The notes under the pieces are model-generated. The model saw only the letters and a program-made list of their open reading frames with translations. It was not told the origin of the DNA and made no database searches. Shown here piece by piece: positions 1-11,949 of a stretch of 64,000 nucleotides of DNA; position 1 is the first letter of the stretch; every line of letters begins with the position of its first letter. The stretch is taken from assembly GCA_037127255.1 (NCBI GenBank), contig JBANSL010000013.1:60610688-60674687 (forward strand), given 5' to 3'. This stretch comes from Persicaria tinctoria. Its lineage: Eukaryota; Streptophyta; Magnoliopsida; Caryophyllales; Polygonaceae. The position numbers and the translations under genes are program-made.

Positions 1-3000
1 TCTTTTTGAAATATCGACTTCAATCCATGAATATAATTACATTTTGATTAATTCACCTACTATTAAAACATTATTATTTTGCATTTCTAGCTATCTAAAG
101 ATATGTAGAGCAATAAAAAAATTCACATTAACATCGATATTTTTTCCAAAAACAATGTTGTAACATCTTATTTACATCAGTTATAGATGATTCATTTCAT
201 GTTTATTAACTTTTCCTTTGTATTTTGTCTTGTTATTTCGTTTAAAAAATAGTATACACCATTCAATATTTGTAAAGACAATGTTATATGTATATATTTA
301 AATCAATATATTTTAAAGAAATGATGTCTAAAAAGATTACAGCATCATTTTCTTTATGAATAACAATGTATAATTTCGCAAAAGACATCAGTTTTATTAA
401 TTGTTTTGTTGTGTTTCAATACATTTTGAAATCGCTTTTTATTCTATTAAATGATGTCTGATTGCCGATTTGTATCCATATCCATTAATAAGCTACTTCT
501 CAAATAATCAAAATATGTCAAAGCATTCAATAATTTTCTATAGTATTTGTTCACATTATCTACCTGCACATATTTTCTGTTTAGTATTACACAAACTGAA
601 AGAAAAGATAACGACTCTAGTTGAGTAAGCTTCTTCCATCGTCCGAGCATAATTACGGGCAAAATTCATTGCTTGAGCTTCATCGTCGTAAATCCTCAAA
701 ACATGAGTAGAATCATCGTTTCTGAACAAAGCAAAGTATGTGTAAGTTATTGAGGAGTAATAGTTAGTATTGAGCAGAATCACCGTTGTCTACTACTCTT
801 GATTTCATTTCTCTTGGCATACAAATTCTTTTATCTTCATAAATTAATAGCAAAACACAAAACCAAAGAGATTAGTAGGCTATTTAAAGGAGAGTGTTTT
901 CAATACCTGAACGATATGAGACTGAATGCTACAGCAAAGAAGATTGCTTCTATTTATGCGAGTGTTGTTACAATTGCAAGTGCAGTCATAGATGCAAATG
1001 CTACTACAGAAAAGGAAAATGTTGGTGTAGATGCAAACAGATTGATAAAGGAGGTGAAGCATATCCATACTCAGAAGGACAAACAAGGTGAAGGGATTAA
1101 TCAGCAAGAAAAAGGGAAGGAAAAGCAGGACAAAAATAGTTGGGCGACTCCTCTTGAACGCAAGACGTGAAGGGCTACTGCTTCTGCGAGATTGGGAAAT
1201 AGAACAGACACACACTATAAGAACGAACGAAAAAATGATTATTTCAAAACTGCTCCTGAAGAAAACAAAGGGCAGAGCAGAAGCTATGACAAGCATATAT
1301 CCATGAACTTACCAATTAAAGGAGACCTCAGTTATAGACGCAAGTGCCACACCTCCAGCAAACCCGATGATTTGTCACCTTAAGTTTGGGCAGCAAGCGA
1401 TCAAGCACCTCTAGCTTTCCACAAAGTCTAACTATAGGTGGCAGAAAATGCTTTGGAATCAAAATATCAACCTAAGATAAAAGAGAGATTCAGAACATTA
1501 GAAGAGTCAGAATTCATCTTGTATCCATTTAAGATGGATTTATCCACTGAAAAACTAAAAAGGTTAGAATGTTATGAAGACGACTACATGCAAAAGGAAC
1601 TTATATGCTTTATTTATTTAGCTCCAAATGACTCGAGAAGATAGCAGGCCATAAAACATATGAAACATTTTAGTCTAGGTAAAAGTGATCTCAACGAGAG
1701 AACTACAAATGCACTGATAGTGGACTAGAAATAGAGATTGAAGGGCCCTGGAACTAAGCAACAGTCCAAAATATCAGTTAAGAACCTAATGAACCAAATA
1801 AGATTTTGTAAGCTATGCAAATTCATTAAGGTTATTGTTCATTAATAAGAGCATAGTGATGCAATCATCTAAGTAGATACACCATATTATCATCAGCACG
1901 TTTAAAGATCACAGAAGATAAAAATAAATAAGTAACATAAAACAACTTAGCTAGAACAGGTTGCACTAAAGTTATATATTATATATTTGTTTGCATACAC
2001 CCAAGAATGAAACATGTGCTTGACATCCACAATAACAAGGCAGGAATTGATTGGGCAAGAACAAGCTAACATGACGGTATCTAAGGCTTACTATGCTCGA
2101 GAACATAGAAACCAAATGCTTGAATTTACAACATAACTTTGTACGATAAATAGATTAAACACTTGAAAATTGCTTAGCTAGGCAGAGAAAGATGACAGAA
2201 GAAGCACATATACTTTGATGAAGGTTTATGATCCACATTTTTTGAATCATCCAAAACAGTGAAGGGATTAAGTAGAAGAATATTCAAACCATTGGTTGAA
2301 ACATAGTAGAAGGAAAGCCTAAGGTGTATTAAAAAAAATAGAGGAAACAAACACTTGCATGGTGCAAATTACTCTTCCGACAGTACCATTGTATCGTACA
2401 ATGATTTTATTCCCATCTAAATCTAAAGTAAAGCCCACATGCAAGGGCTTATACATACCAAGGAAAAAGTTAATATAATGACACAAAGTGGAGAAAAAGT
2501 AGATAATGTGAATAAGAAAAAAGAAAAAAGCTAATAGTAATATGCATCAACAATCAGCATAGTGACTACAGTCTACAACACAATTAAGATAAAATACATG
2601 AAAAATACCATCGAAGGGCTTAGAAAAAGCAAAATACCTGATGAACATAACCAATAAAGTGTGATAGAAACATGAGTGCTTTAGTTAAGTAATTACCTGT
2701 ACTTAACAAAGGATGAGTACCATCATTCCTGGTAAAGCAAAGCAATAAAGAAGAAAAATATGATAATTTCTTAACATTTCATAGAAGAAGCTGGCTCAGA
2801 ATAAGCTGCCTTTAGTTGTAGAGTATAGTTGGAAATTGCCCCTGTTGCACATTGGTTTTTATGTCCAGAACTGTCATGGCAGTCTCCTGAAAAAAGACCA
2901 TTGCATGTTTTAATCAATCCACTGACATACCATAGCTTATAAACAACAAGAAATGTACACCAGATCATTTAGCTTCTTTTGCCAGCCTATACATCACAGG

Positions 3001-5066
3001 AATAATAAAACTTGTTTGAACAGATGAATAGAGAAACCCTAACTTATGAAAAGAAATGTAGGTACATAACTAACCATAGCCATCTCTAAACGGGAAAGAA
3101 GTACTGGTTTTTTTTCCTGGGTTATAGGTTGCAGTTTTCATTGAGGCATCACAAGATCAAAGACCCATAGCACTAGGAATCCAACGAATATATTCAATAG
3201 TGAAAACAGAAAGCATGTTGACTAATATCTTGGGATTCAGCGAAATACCTTGAGCTCAAATGATCATTTACAGAAACTAAGAATGACAGATTTGACTAGT
3301 CATGGAGGAACATACATATAAACTATATAGTTAATGACACAATGCTCCAAAACGAATGTTTAAAACAAATGCATAAATCATTAACCTTTCCAATAAAAGC
3401 AGATTTTGCTTTCTTGAAACTTAAAGTGAGCTTCTCTTATTTTGGAGCAAGCTTCTTATAGTGCCCACACCTATTAAAAAGAAACAAGATTAACGTTAGT
3501 GCACCTTGTGATCATGAAAGCTGAAGAGCAATTATGAAAGCAGGTTTATATCAATGATATCATGGAGACTTGATCGAAGAGATTGACATCTACAATTTGA
3601 GATGCATCTCATCAAAGACCAAAAACTAAGGTTACTTATTCGCGCGCAGAGTTAGAAATCTCTCTATTTGCCTCATCAGATTCAAACAAATACATACCTT
3701 ATGCCAACAAAAAGTAGCATTTAGGTTATATGTTGCAAGATGGTTTAAAGGTGTCAAGAAGAGTCTTTATAAAGATATTAACCAAAATACTCCATAGAAA
3801 GACAAAAAAATATGGAAATAGATTAAAGAAACAAAGTAAATATGATGAATCATAGGAAACCTTGCAAGATATAGAATAGATTAAAGAAACAAACTAAATA
3901 TATGATGAATAAACAAACAAAGGAATAGATAAATATAAGTCAGTAACCTTTGAAGAATGCTTGATACGCCACATATCTTAAAAGAATAACAAATATAAAG
4001 TAAGTAAAAGAAAAATAAAAGTATATTTGATGCGCCACATGAAAAAAAAAGTTACAGTGGAATGGTATTGCAACTGAGCAACATGAAAAAAAGCCATAAT
4101 CTTCTTTTTAAAGTTTGCTTGTGATTGCATCTATATTATAAAGTGGTTCAGCAAACTTGCATGTTGACTCACATCACAGGAACTACTGAATAAATTTAAG
4201 AAAACACTGAAAAAAAAGATAAATTGCATCATGATTTGATCATCTTATAAATTTCAATCAAAGAAAAAGTTCTTAAGGATCAATAAGTTCTTTTCCACTT
4301 CTCATTGTTATAACAACTTGTGCCTTAGTATTTCTAGCAAATGAATATGCTAAAACCATCAAAAATCAATTTTTTTTATCAGGACTCGAAAACCCTATCA
4401 ACCCTAAACCCCTGAATCCCCAATTGGCATTGTTGGATTCGAACTAGAAAACCCTATCAGCCCTAAACCCCCAATTTCATAGTTTCCTCTAAAAGTAAAT
4501 TCACTTACCAACAGAGCAAAAGAGAACCTGCGAGAGAGAAGATGGGAGCCCTTGCCATGGACGCGACATCAGTGGCCGGAGATTTCAAGTCTAGGTTGTC
4601 ATTCGCACTAGCTCCTCTTTAGATTCATCTCCGCAATTACTTTTTCTCCGTTGGTGGAGTGTTTTGATCTTGATCTTTCAAGGATAACAGTAAAAATGGG
4701 AGAAAAATAGCCAGATCTAAAAATGAAAGAAAAGAGCTCTAGATCTGAGGGTATGAGGAGAAGAATAGATAAGAAAGAGAGGATGACGATGAGTGGGTGA
4801 AGATATTAAGGAGAGAGAGAGAGATATGCGCCTGTTTTAGAAAGAGGGCGGGGGTTATAAAAAATTTCTAAGGGTCAAAATTTTAAATTCGCGCTTTTCT
4901 AAAATTTTTAAATCGTGTTTTTAACATTGCTTGACAAAAAAGACCGATGTCTATATTTTTATTGACATCGTAAATTTACAAACCGATGTTAAATAGATTT
5001 TTAACATCATGCGTTTTTCTGACCGATGTTAATCATCCGATGTCTATGAACACAATTCTAGTAGTG
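1..5066 (-). mobile_element. CACTA (En/Spm)-like element, one terminus inside window
   Basis: The right terminus reads, on the minus strand, CACTACTAGAATTG followed by repeats of ACATCGGT/GACATCGG (about 4930-5066). This is the usual layout of a CACTA terminal repeat plus subterminal motif array. Related GATGTC/ACATC motifs are scattered over 1-470, which would be the other subterminal zone, so the left end lies outside the window. The interior (470-4860) has only short open frames, none of which I recognise. A minus-strand candidate first exon around 4510-4560 and an exon-like stretch at 2771-2890 preceded by a pyrimidine-rich acceptor are possible but unproven. The element has either lost its transposase or carries non-coding filler. 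The terminus call is fairly firm; the extent is inferred. Confidence 0.55.
5053..5066 (-). repeat. CACTA terminal inverted repeat end
   Basis: CAATTCTAGTAGTG on the plus strand is the reverse complement of CACTACTAGAATTG, the form taken by many plant CACTA termini. The following three bases (ATA) would be one copy of the 3-bp target duplication; the partner lies outside the window. Confidence 0.6.
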
Positions 5067-6021
5067 ATAGCACTCGATATCGAGTGGAAGCTGAAGACCA
5101 GAAATCGAGCAGCTAGGCAGCATTTCGACTCGACGCAAGGAGGTCGATATCGAGTCCACCTACTCATCGAGTGGACCCAGCACCAGAAATCTACTCAGCA
5201 CCCGAGAGCTACACTGAAGAGTCGATATCGACTTGACCAAGTCGATATCAAGTGAAACATGAAGTCGATTTCTACTCCAGAGCCGAGATCGAGTGAGCTG
5301 AGAAGAACCAAGTCGATATCGACTACACTTGGTCGATATCGAGTGAAGTCCACTAGTAGTCCGAGTCGAATCCCGAGTCCGAATATGAGAGTGGAGATTA
5401 CTTCCACACCAAGGAAAGACATTCTATCAAATTGGAAGATGTTTTTATCATATCTAGTAATTCCCTAATTTACCAAGGAGGGATTTTAATTATTTTATTT
5501 ACTTATTTATCAAACATTTATCATTAGGATTTAGATAGATAGATTTAGATAAAGATATAATTGTTCTATCCTAGATTAGCTAGGTGGAGCACTATAAATA
5601 AAGCCCTAGGGGGCTGGTTTTTAGGCATTCTACAATCCCAATTTACATTCAATTTCATACATTAGAGAGCTTAGAAAGATAGAGAGGCCGAGTACGTGGA
5701 GTTTGGAGGCGAAAGCATTGTGGCTTTGTTCGGTTTGTACTTTCTCTATTTTAGTTTAATGCAAGTAGTTATTTCTTTTATGATTTTGATGTTTGTTACT
5801 ATGATGAGAAGCGAGTAATCACCCTACTTCTAGGGTCGGGGTGAGCCCGATAGTAGCCATGTAGGGTTATGCATCAAAGGTATGATCTTTATTGCGATTT
5901 CATCCTCTATCCCTATTTGCATGATTCATCTACGAGAGTAGTAGGTGATCCTTATTTGTATTATTGAAGCGAAAGTGATCTTAATATAAATTTGGATTAA
6001 TTATGTGAAAAGAGTAGTAAC
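5067..6021 (+). other. left part of older LTR-like segment split by the copia insertion
   Basis: The segment holds a palindrome cluster (5071-5346), then AT-rich DNA with CACTATAAATAAAG at 5590-5604 followed by a leader-like stretch. This resembles the U3-TATA-R order of a plant LTR. It continues after the copia insertion at 12981, where a second cluster of the same palindrome occurs. No PBS, PPT or coding domain is visible, so assignment to an LTR retroelement (for example a solo LTR) is inference. Confidence 0.35.
5071..5346. repeat. cluster of GTCGATATCGAC-type palindromes
   Basis: Six or more copies or near copies of GTCGATATCGAC/GTCGATATCGAG occur here. They include a perfect 16-bp palindrome, CACTCGATATCGAGTG, at 5071-5086 and copies beginning near 5143, 5221, 5241, 5312 and 5332. 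Spacing is irregular, so this is not a simple tandem satellite. Confidence 0.8.
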
Positions 6022-7057
6022 TGAAGGTTCGATAATGTAAAACAAAGTAATATAAAGATACTCTAGAAGGGGGGTTGAATAGAGTATGCCGGTTTTTCGC
6101 AGATAGTCTCAAGACTTTTGAATCTCGTGCCAAACCCTTTGAGATTAGACTTAGTCTTTTCTCTGAAAACCTGAATCACAAAGTTAAACAATTCGAACCA
6201 AGTGCGGAAATAAGGTAAAGCAGTAAGTAAAGGACGCAACGAATTATTAACGAGGTTCGGCACGAACTTGGCCTACGTCCCCGCCTAGGGTTCTTCCACA
6301 ACCCTAGGATTCAACAGGCTTTATTTATTCACAAAGCTTAGGATCCTAATAGCTCACCGAGAAGCCTCTCTCCTATACAATTGCAATCTAGTCAACTCAC
6401 GTTCCCTTGAAGTCCTAGACCAATCTAGAAGAGCCCCACCTCTCTCAGCTATCTAGTACAATCCTCTTACTCTCACAAATCAATAGCCTAGTGCAACTTC
6501 CCGAGTTACAAACTCTCGAGTAACACTATCTCAGAATATATCCTATAAGCTCACTGTGTATCTCTCAAATGCTTTGAAACAAAATATAAGACTCTTAAGA
6601 ACAAGCAGAGAGAACACGCTGAAGAGAGATCGTAAACTTGAGGGCTGATTGTGCAATGATATTCGTGAATGTATGTCCTCTCTCTCTTCTTCATCTCCTT
6701 TATATAGTGAAGATCATCGGCGCCACTTGAGGAAAGAATCTTCTCCAACGGCTAGGCTGATCATGGCTATCTTCGAGATCTTCTAAACTTGGAAACTTTT
6801 GAAGCCATGATCTCCGATTGTGTCCTTCTTAACTTTTCGACTTTGGAAGGAGATAATATTTGAAAAGCTTCCTGAAATGTTAGAATATAATATCTTGAAG
6901 CATATAATAATATAAAATAATATTTGAGCATAATATCATATAGAACAGGTTTTGTGTTTCATCAACACTGCTAAAGCTTCAAGACCTTTGACAAAAAACA
7001 GATTGTCAAAGCCTTTGAAACTTATTCCGATTTTATTCAAAGGGAGTGGAGTTATCA
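6022..7057 (-). repeat. 3' LTR of the copia element
   Basis: It begins TGAAGGTTCG and ends GAGTTATCA on the plus strand, giving TG...CA termini. It is nearly identical to 11950-12980. The 5-bp sequence GTAAC lies immediately outside at 6017-6021. Confidence 0.95.
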
Positions 7058-7069
7058 ATCTCCCCCTTG
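7058..7069 (-). other. polypurine tract of the copia element
   Basis: On the minus strand CAAGGGGGAGAT sits directly before the 3' LTR, the position and composition expected for the plus-strand DNA primer. Confidence 0.8.
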
Positions 7070-7584
7070 ATGAAAGACAAAACCTGTGCATCCCTACAAC
7101 TTAGTCAAGCATATATAATATAAGGAAAATCGGACTAAGTACTTGCATGGGTTAGACAAATGTTGGATCATAAGATTTAAAACCAATGAAAGACATCCAA
7201 CAAAATAAGGTCTAAACCATCAAACCATCTCCCCCTTTTTGTCTTTCAACAAAGGGAGGAGGGTAAAACAGTCACCAAAAATTCAAATTTTAAAAAGATC
7301 CTTTCAGTTCTTAAAGGCAAGAAAAGATTTATCTGATTTTAAAATAATTTCCACAAATAAACTATAGTCGGATAAATTAAAAGGATTTTTCCGAAAATAA
7401 AATAGGTAACATATAAAGAAGGTTAAAATCCATTAAAACCATATTTGATCAAATATCTAATAAGATATCAACCAAATATCTGATCCGTTATATGTACTCT
7501 ACTGTTCAGTTCACAACCTTTGAAATGAGGTTCAAGGATCTTGACACCGAGTAGAATTTATCTTTCGTAAAGGGAAAGCTCCCC

Positions 7585-8988
7585 CTACGAAAGTGCATCC
7601 TTGTTAAGCATCTCAATCTCTCGTCTATTGAAGGTGAACCTGTCCTCTGCCAAAGGCTTAGTAAAAATGTCAGCCCATTGATAATCAGTAGAAATAAAGG
7701 ATATGGACACATCACCTTTTTCGACATGGTCTCTAATGAAGTGATGCCTTACATCAATATGTTTGGTCCTTGAATGCTGAACAAGATTCTTTGTAATGGA
7801 GATGGCACTTGTATTGTCACATTTAATGGGAATGCCTTTGAGGTTGATGCCAAGATCTCGCATTTGTTAAGCTATCCAAAGGATTTGGGAGCAACAGGCT
7901 CCAGCTGCAATGTATTCGGCTTCTGCAGTGGATAGAGCTAATGAGTTTTGTTTCTTTGAGTGCCAACTGATCAAGGATGCTCCTAAGAATTGGCAACATC
8001 CTGATGTGCTCTTCCTATCCACCTTATAGCCTGCAAAATCTGCATCAGAATATCCAATTAATGTGAAATCCTTTTGCTTTGGGTACCATAGTCCAAGCTC
8101 CTTAGTGCCATTGAGATATCGAAAGATCCTCTTCACAACCACGAGGTGAGATTCTTTAGGATCAGCTTGAAACTCCTTTTGATTGACACTTTTCCCAGTC
8201 TTGTCTTGATCTAGAGATAATGTTGAGCTCATGGGAGTCTTGGCTGCTTTGGATTGATCCATTTTAAACTTCTTCAAGAGATCCTTAGTGTATTTGCTTT
8301 GGTTCACAAAGATCCCTTTCTTGGATTGATGAACTTGTAATCCCAAAAAGAAGTTGAGTTCACCCATCAAACTCATCTCGAATTCACTGCACATGATGTC
8401 AGAAAATTCCTTGCACAAAGATGTATTAGTAGCACCAAATAATATATCATCAACATAAATTTGAATAACTAAAATGTCCTTTCCTTTGGTCTTGATAAAA
8501 AGAGTCTTGTCGATCAACCCCCTTTTAAAATCATTTTCTAAAAGATATTTTGACAAGCGCTCATACCAAGCTCTTGGGGCTTGTTTCAAACCATAAAGCG
8601 CTTTGTCAAGTTTATAAACATGATTGGGAAATTCCAAACTTTCAAATCCTAGGGGTTGAGCCACATATACTTCTTCCTCTAAGAAACCATTAAGAAAAGC
8701 ACACTTGACATCCATTTGATATAACTTTATGCTCATAAAAGATGCAAATGCTAATAAAATATGAATGGCTTCAAGCCTGGCTACAGGAGCAAAGGTCTCC
8801 TCGTAGTCAATACCTTCCTCTTGATTGTAGCTTTGTGCAACAAGTCTTGCCTTGTTCCTCACAATCTTACCATTCTCATCTAGCTTGTTTCGAAATACCC
8901 ATCGTGTGCCAATGACTGATTGATGCTTTGGCCTGGGATTCAAGGTCCAGACTTTGTTTCTTTCAAATTCGTTAAGCTCACTTTGCAT
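7585..8988 (-). pseudogene. copia reverse transcriptase-RNase H region, broken
   Basis: The frame carries classic copia RT blocks: [20 protein letters not shown], the [13 protein letters not shown] aspartate block, [15 protein letters not shown], and the catalytic YVDD in [14 protein letters not shown]. These are followed by RNase H blocks [18 protein letters not shown] and the C-terminal HFIRDHVEKG. Two defects are visible. The stretch between the RT thumb and QADPKESHL lacks the usual roughly 30 residues. A TAA stop at 7867-7869 separates SQILWIA from QMRDLGINLKG, which continues in the same frame. The enzyme would copy element RNA into DNA in the virus-like particle. It is non-functional here unless suppressed. 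Confidence 0.93.
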
Positions 8989-8997
8989 AGCAATGAT

Positions 8998-9775
8998 CTA
9001 ATCTGGCTCTTGAAAGGCTTCATCTACCTTCTTTGGTTCAATAAGAGAAACAAACGCGTGAAAGACACAAAGATCTTTAAGTTTAAAACGAGTTTGAACA
9101 CTAGAAGTAGGGTCAGAAATTATATCTTTTAATGAGTGTGATGAGGAGTATTTGAATTTCCTTTTGCTAGTCTCAACTCCTTGATTCGTCACACCGATAG
9201 GATTGACTTGTGGTACATCTGACTCCGTGGTCCTGTTAGGTTCAGTTACAGCAGTTTCTGACGCTTCAACACTGTTGGATTGGACACCAAGGGCTTTGGA
9301 AGAATCTTCAACACCTTGGGCCAATTCTTCAGTGTTGAGAATCTGCTCCTGCATGTTCCTCTTCTCTGTCTTCTTGGTGGCAGCATCATCACCTTCCTCA
9401 TTCTCTGCATGGATGTTAAGATCTATATCTGCAACACTTTCACTCAAAGAACCGTCATTGCACTCATCAAATATAACAACAAGCATGTACTTTTTACCAT
9501 TGGAAGATTTGAATCGCAAAGGACCACATAAATCCATATGTAAAAGTTCAAGGGGTCTAGAATAACTTACAAACTTTTTGGGTTTGAAAGAGCTACGTGT
9601 TTGTTTACCTCGTGTGCATGCATTGCACATATCAATACCTTTGAAGTCCATCTCAGGTAGCCCTCTTACAAGCCCTTTGGACACAAGCTTCTGTAGTGTA
9701 TGTGGGCTCACATGACCGAGTCTCCTATGCCAGAGCTTTGGATCGTCCGTTAAAGCCTTTAGACAGGTTAAGCTT
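8998..9775 (-). pseudogene. copia GAG-pre-integrase and truncated integrase
   Basis: The zinc-binding pre-integrase is recognisable (DDPKLWHRRLGHV, then CNACTRGKQTR), followed by LELLHMDLCGPL, which contains the first catalytic aspartate of the integrase core. After KKYMLVVIFDE the protein jumps to an acidic linker (DGSLSESVADIDLNIHAENE) of the kind that precedes RT. The second Asp and the Glu of the DDE triad are therefore absent. The acidic linker runs to the stop near 8998, where the RT frame takes over. This deletion alone would abolish integration by this copy's own enzyme. Confidence 0.88.
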
Positions 9776-9841
9776 CATTGTGCCACTTGATCAGCATTTA
9801 CAGCGTATATATTGTTGTAACGATATGCAGTCAATATAACT

Positions 9842-10096
9842 TCACCTGTATCTTCTCTGCACATTTAAACCATTAACAAGATAGACATTTTTAATACTAT
9901 GGTTGGAATCACTTCCAACACTACCAATATCAACGATGTCACATTTTCCTTTGTCACCAAGAGTGATTGTTCCTGTGGATTGCTCCTTTAGATCATGAAA
10001 GAGAGAACTCTTCCCACTCATATGTCTCGAGCATCCACTATCAATAATCCATTTTTGCTCCTTCACCTTGGTGATCTCCTGCAAAACAAACATCAA
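9842..10096 (-). pseudogene. copia aspartic protease fragment
   Basis: WIIDSGCSRHMSG carries the DSG active-site triplet in the usual copia context, followed by ITLGDKGKCDIVDIGSV typical of the retropepsin fold. It is separated from the gag and integrase frames by stops and frame changes. It would process the polyprotein in an intact element. Confidence 0.88.
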
Positions 10097-10251
10097 CCTT
10101 TGTGGCTAGACCAGTGAGCAAATTTAGATCCTTTATTGGGATAAACCATATTTGGTAAAATAGTGCCTTTGGGGACCCAAACTTGCGTTATCCGTTCTTT
10201 TCTCAAGTGAATAGGAAATGTATTGCGAATAATATGAGGATCCTTTCTTCT

Positions 10252-10985
10252 TTAGGGGCAGGTCTCTCTTACATGTCCCTTTCTCGCACAGTGGTGACAT
10301 ATAGGAGAGGTTCTGCTTCCTTTTGCCTTCACAAAAGTGGTAATGTGTTGCTTCTTTAAAAACCTCGGGTTGTAACCAATACCACTTCTGTTTAGAGAAC
10401 TTTGTTGCTCACCCAACATCCTATCAAGAGTGCCTTTGGACTTGGTAAAACTTATGAGGGCTGTCTGTTGGTCTTGAATCTTATTATTTAGGGAGATCTT
10501 CTCGTTTTCTAAGTCATGATGTTCACTTCTCAGAGACGAGAGATCTTGCTTGAGTTCAGATTTCTCTGAGTCAAGAGTCTTGACTTTAATGTCAAGACCT
10601 GAATAAGAAGTTTCAAGACTTTTGACCCGCCTAGACAGTTCTTTAATAGTTCTTTCCTGGTCCACGGTTTTCTTGATAAGAGTGTTAGTATGGGCAATAA
10701 GTTTCTCTCATTGACAATCATATTAGAAAGGAATTCCGATAGTACCTTTTTTGGACTTGCCATGAGCTCTCTTACGGTTACCTCGAGTTGCTCATCATGA
10801 GATTCATCTCCTGTGGCCATGAGACAAAGGTTGGCCTTTTCATCATCGGAATTTGAGTCAGAGTCACTCCAAGTTGCCACCATGACTTTCTTTTTCCATC
10901 TATCGCCTTTCTTGGACTGGCTCTTTGTCTTTTGAGGGCAGTCCTTTACAAGATGATCTGTTTCACCACATTCAAAACAAGACAA
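10252..10985 (-). pseudogene. copia gag nucleocapsid region with two zinc knuckles, frameshifted
   Basis: A CX2CX4HX4C knuckle (CFECGETDHLVKDCP) lies at the start, near 10945-10985. A heptad-rich coiled-coil stretch (SRRVKSLETSYSGLDIKVKT onward) follows, and a second knuckle (CHHCARKGHVRETCP) lies near 10252-10300. The coiled coil is in another frame from the first knuckle. The frame change falls near 10700-10715, where an upstream frame reading NERNLLPIL gives way to one reading EKLIAHTNTLIKKT. Confidence 0.85.
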
Positions 10986-11891
10986 CAGTTTAGTCTTCTA
11001 TTCATACTTGTTGTATTGAGGCTTACCTCGAAATTTTGAAGACTCTGATCCATCCTTATTGTTGAATTGCTTCTTCATTTTGAGAATTCGAGCAAGGCCT
11101 CTAGTGATAAGAGCAAAAGGATCATCCTCATCGTCATCCTCATCTTCGGAATCAGATCCATCTTTAGGCTCATCCTTCTTAGACTTGAGTGCCAAGTTCT
11201 TAGTGCTAGCTGGAAGTTCTCCATCGTCTTTGTTAAGGATCATCTCATGCGTGATCAGCTTCCCAAGAAGGTCATCAAGGGGTAGAGTGGTGAGGTCCTG
11301 GGATTCCTCTATAGCTGTTACTTTTGGACCCCATTTCTCTTTTGGAAGGCACCTCCGTATCTTCCTCACTTTCTCAACGTTGGTAAAGCTCTTGCCGAGA
11401 GAGTCAAGGTTGTTGGTAATCTCTGTGAATCGTGTGAACATGGCCTTGATTGTCTCATCAGGCTTCATCTTGAAGAGCTCGTACTTTCGAAGGAAGATGC
11501 TGATCTTGGTGTCTTTTACTTGGCTCATTCCTTCATAGGTGACGACCAGTCTGTCCCAAATTTCTTTAGCTGACCTACAAGATGAAATACGATTAAACTC
11601 ATCAGTGTTAAGAGCACAGTAAAGTAGGTTAATAGCCCTGTAGTTTTTGGAGACAAGTTCAAGATCTGCTTGGTTGTATTCGGACTTCTTCTTTGCAACT
11701 TTGGTATCATTTGGTCCATCTTTCTCTGGAATCTTCGGACCATTCTCTATAATGTTCCAAAGCTCCAGATCTTGGTCTATGATGAACATTTTCATCAAGG
11801 ATCTCCAGTGGACAAAGTTGTTTCCTACAAAGAGTGGCGGTCTGCTTGTGGACCTTCCCTGTGCAAATCCTCCGCTTGCTTCACCAGACAT
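10986..11891 (-). pseudogene. copia gag (capsid) region
   Basis: The start codon at 11891 opens a frame beginning MSGEASGGFAQGRSTSRPPL and running through FVHWRSLMKMFI, CRSAKEIWDRL and GMSQVKDTKI, blocks typical of the plant copia gag family (UBN2/DUF4219-like). The frame ends with a TAG at 10998-11000 after YNKYE, and the zinc-knuckle sequence resumes in the same frame directly after it. The separation is therefore a single nonsense codon. Gag forms the virus-like particle in the cytoplasm. Confidence 0.9.
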
Positions 11892-11937
11892 GATCGAAAA
11901 CTCACAAGATTGTTAGATCAAAAACAGTGAGTAAAGA

Positions 11938-11947
11938 TCTGATACCA
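11938..11947 (-). other. primer-binding site, tRNA-iMet type
   Basis: Minus-strand TGGTATCAGA lies 2 bp inside the 5' LTR (11950-12980). This matches the first ten bases of the usual plant initiator-tRNA primer site; the following bases (TCT) depart from the usual GCC. Confidence 0.9.
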
Positions 11948-11949
11948 AT

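Noticed and set aside
880..1296. 138-aa minus-strand hydrophobic frame overlapping two plus-strand frames
   Set aside because: Mutually overlapping frames in CACTA-like DNA with no recognisable motif.
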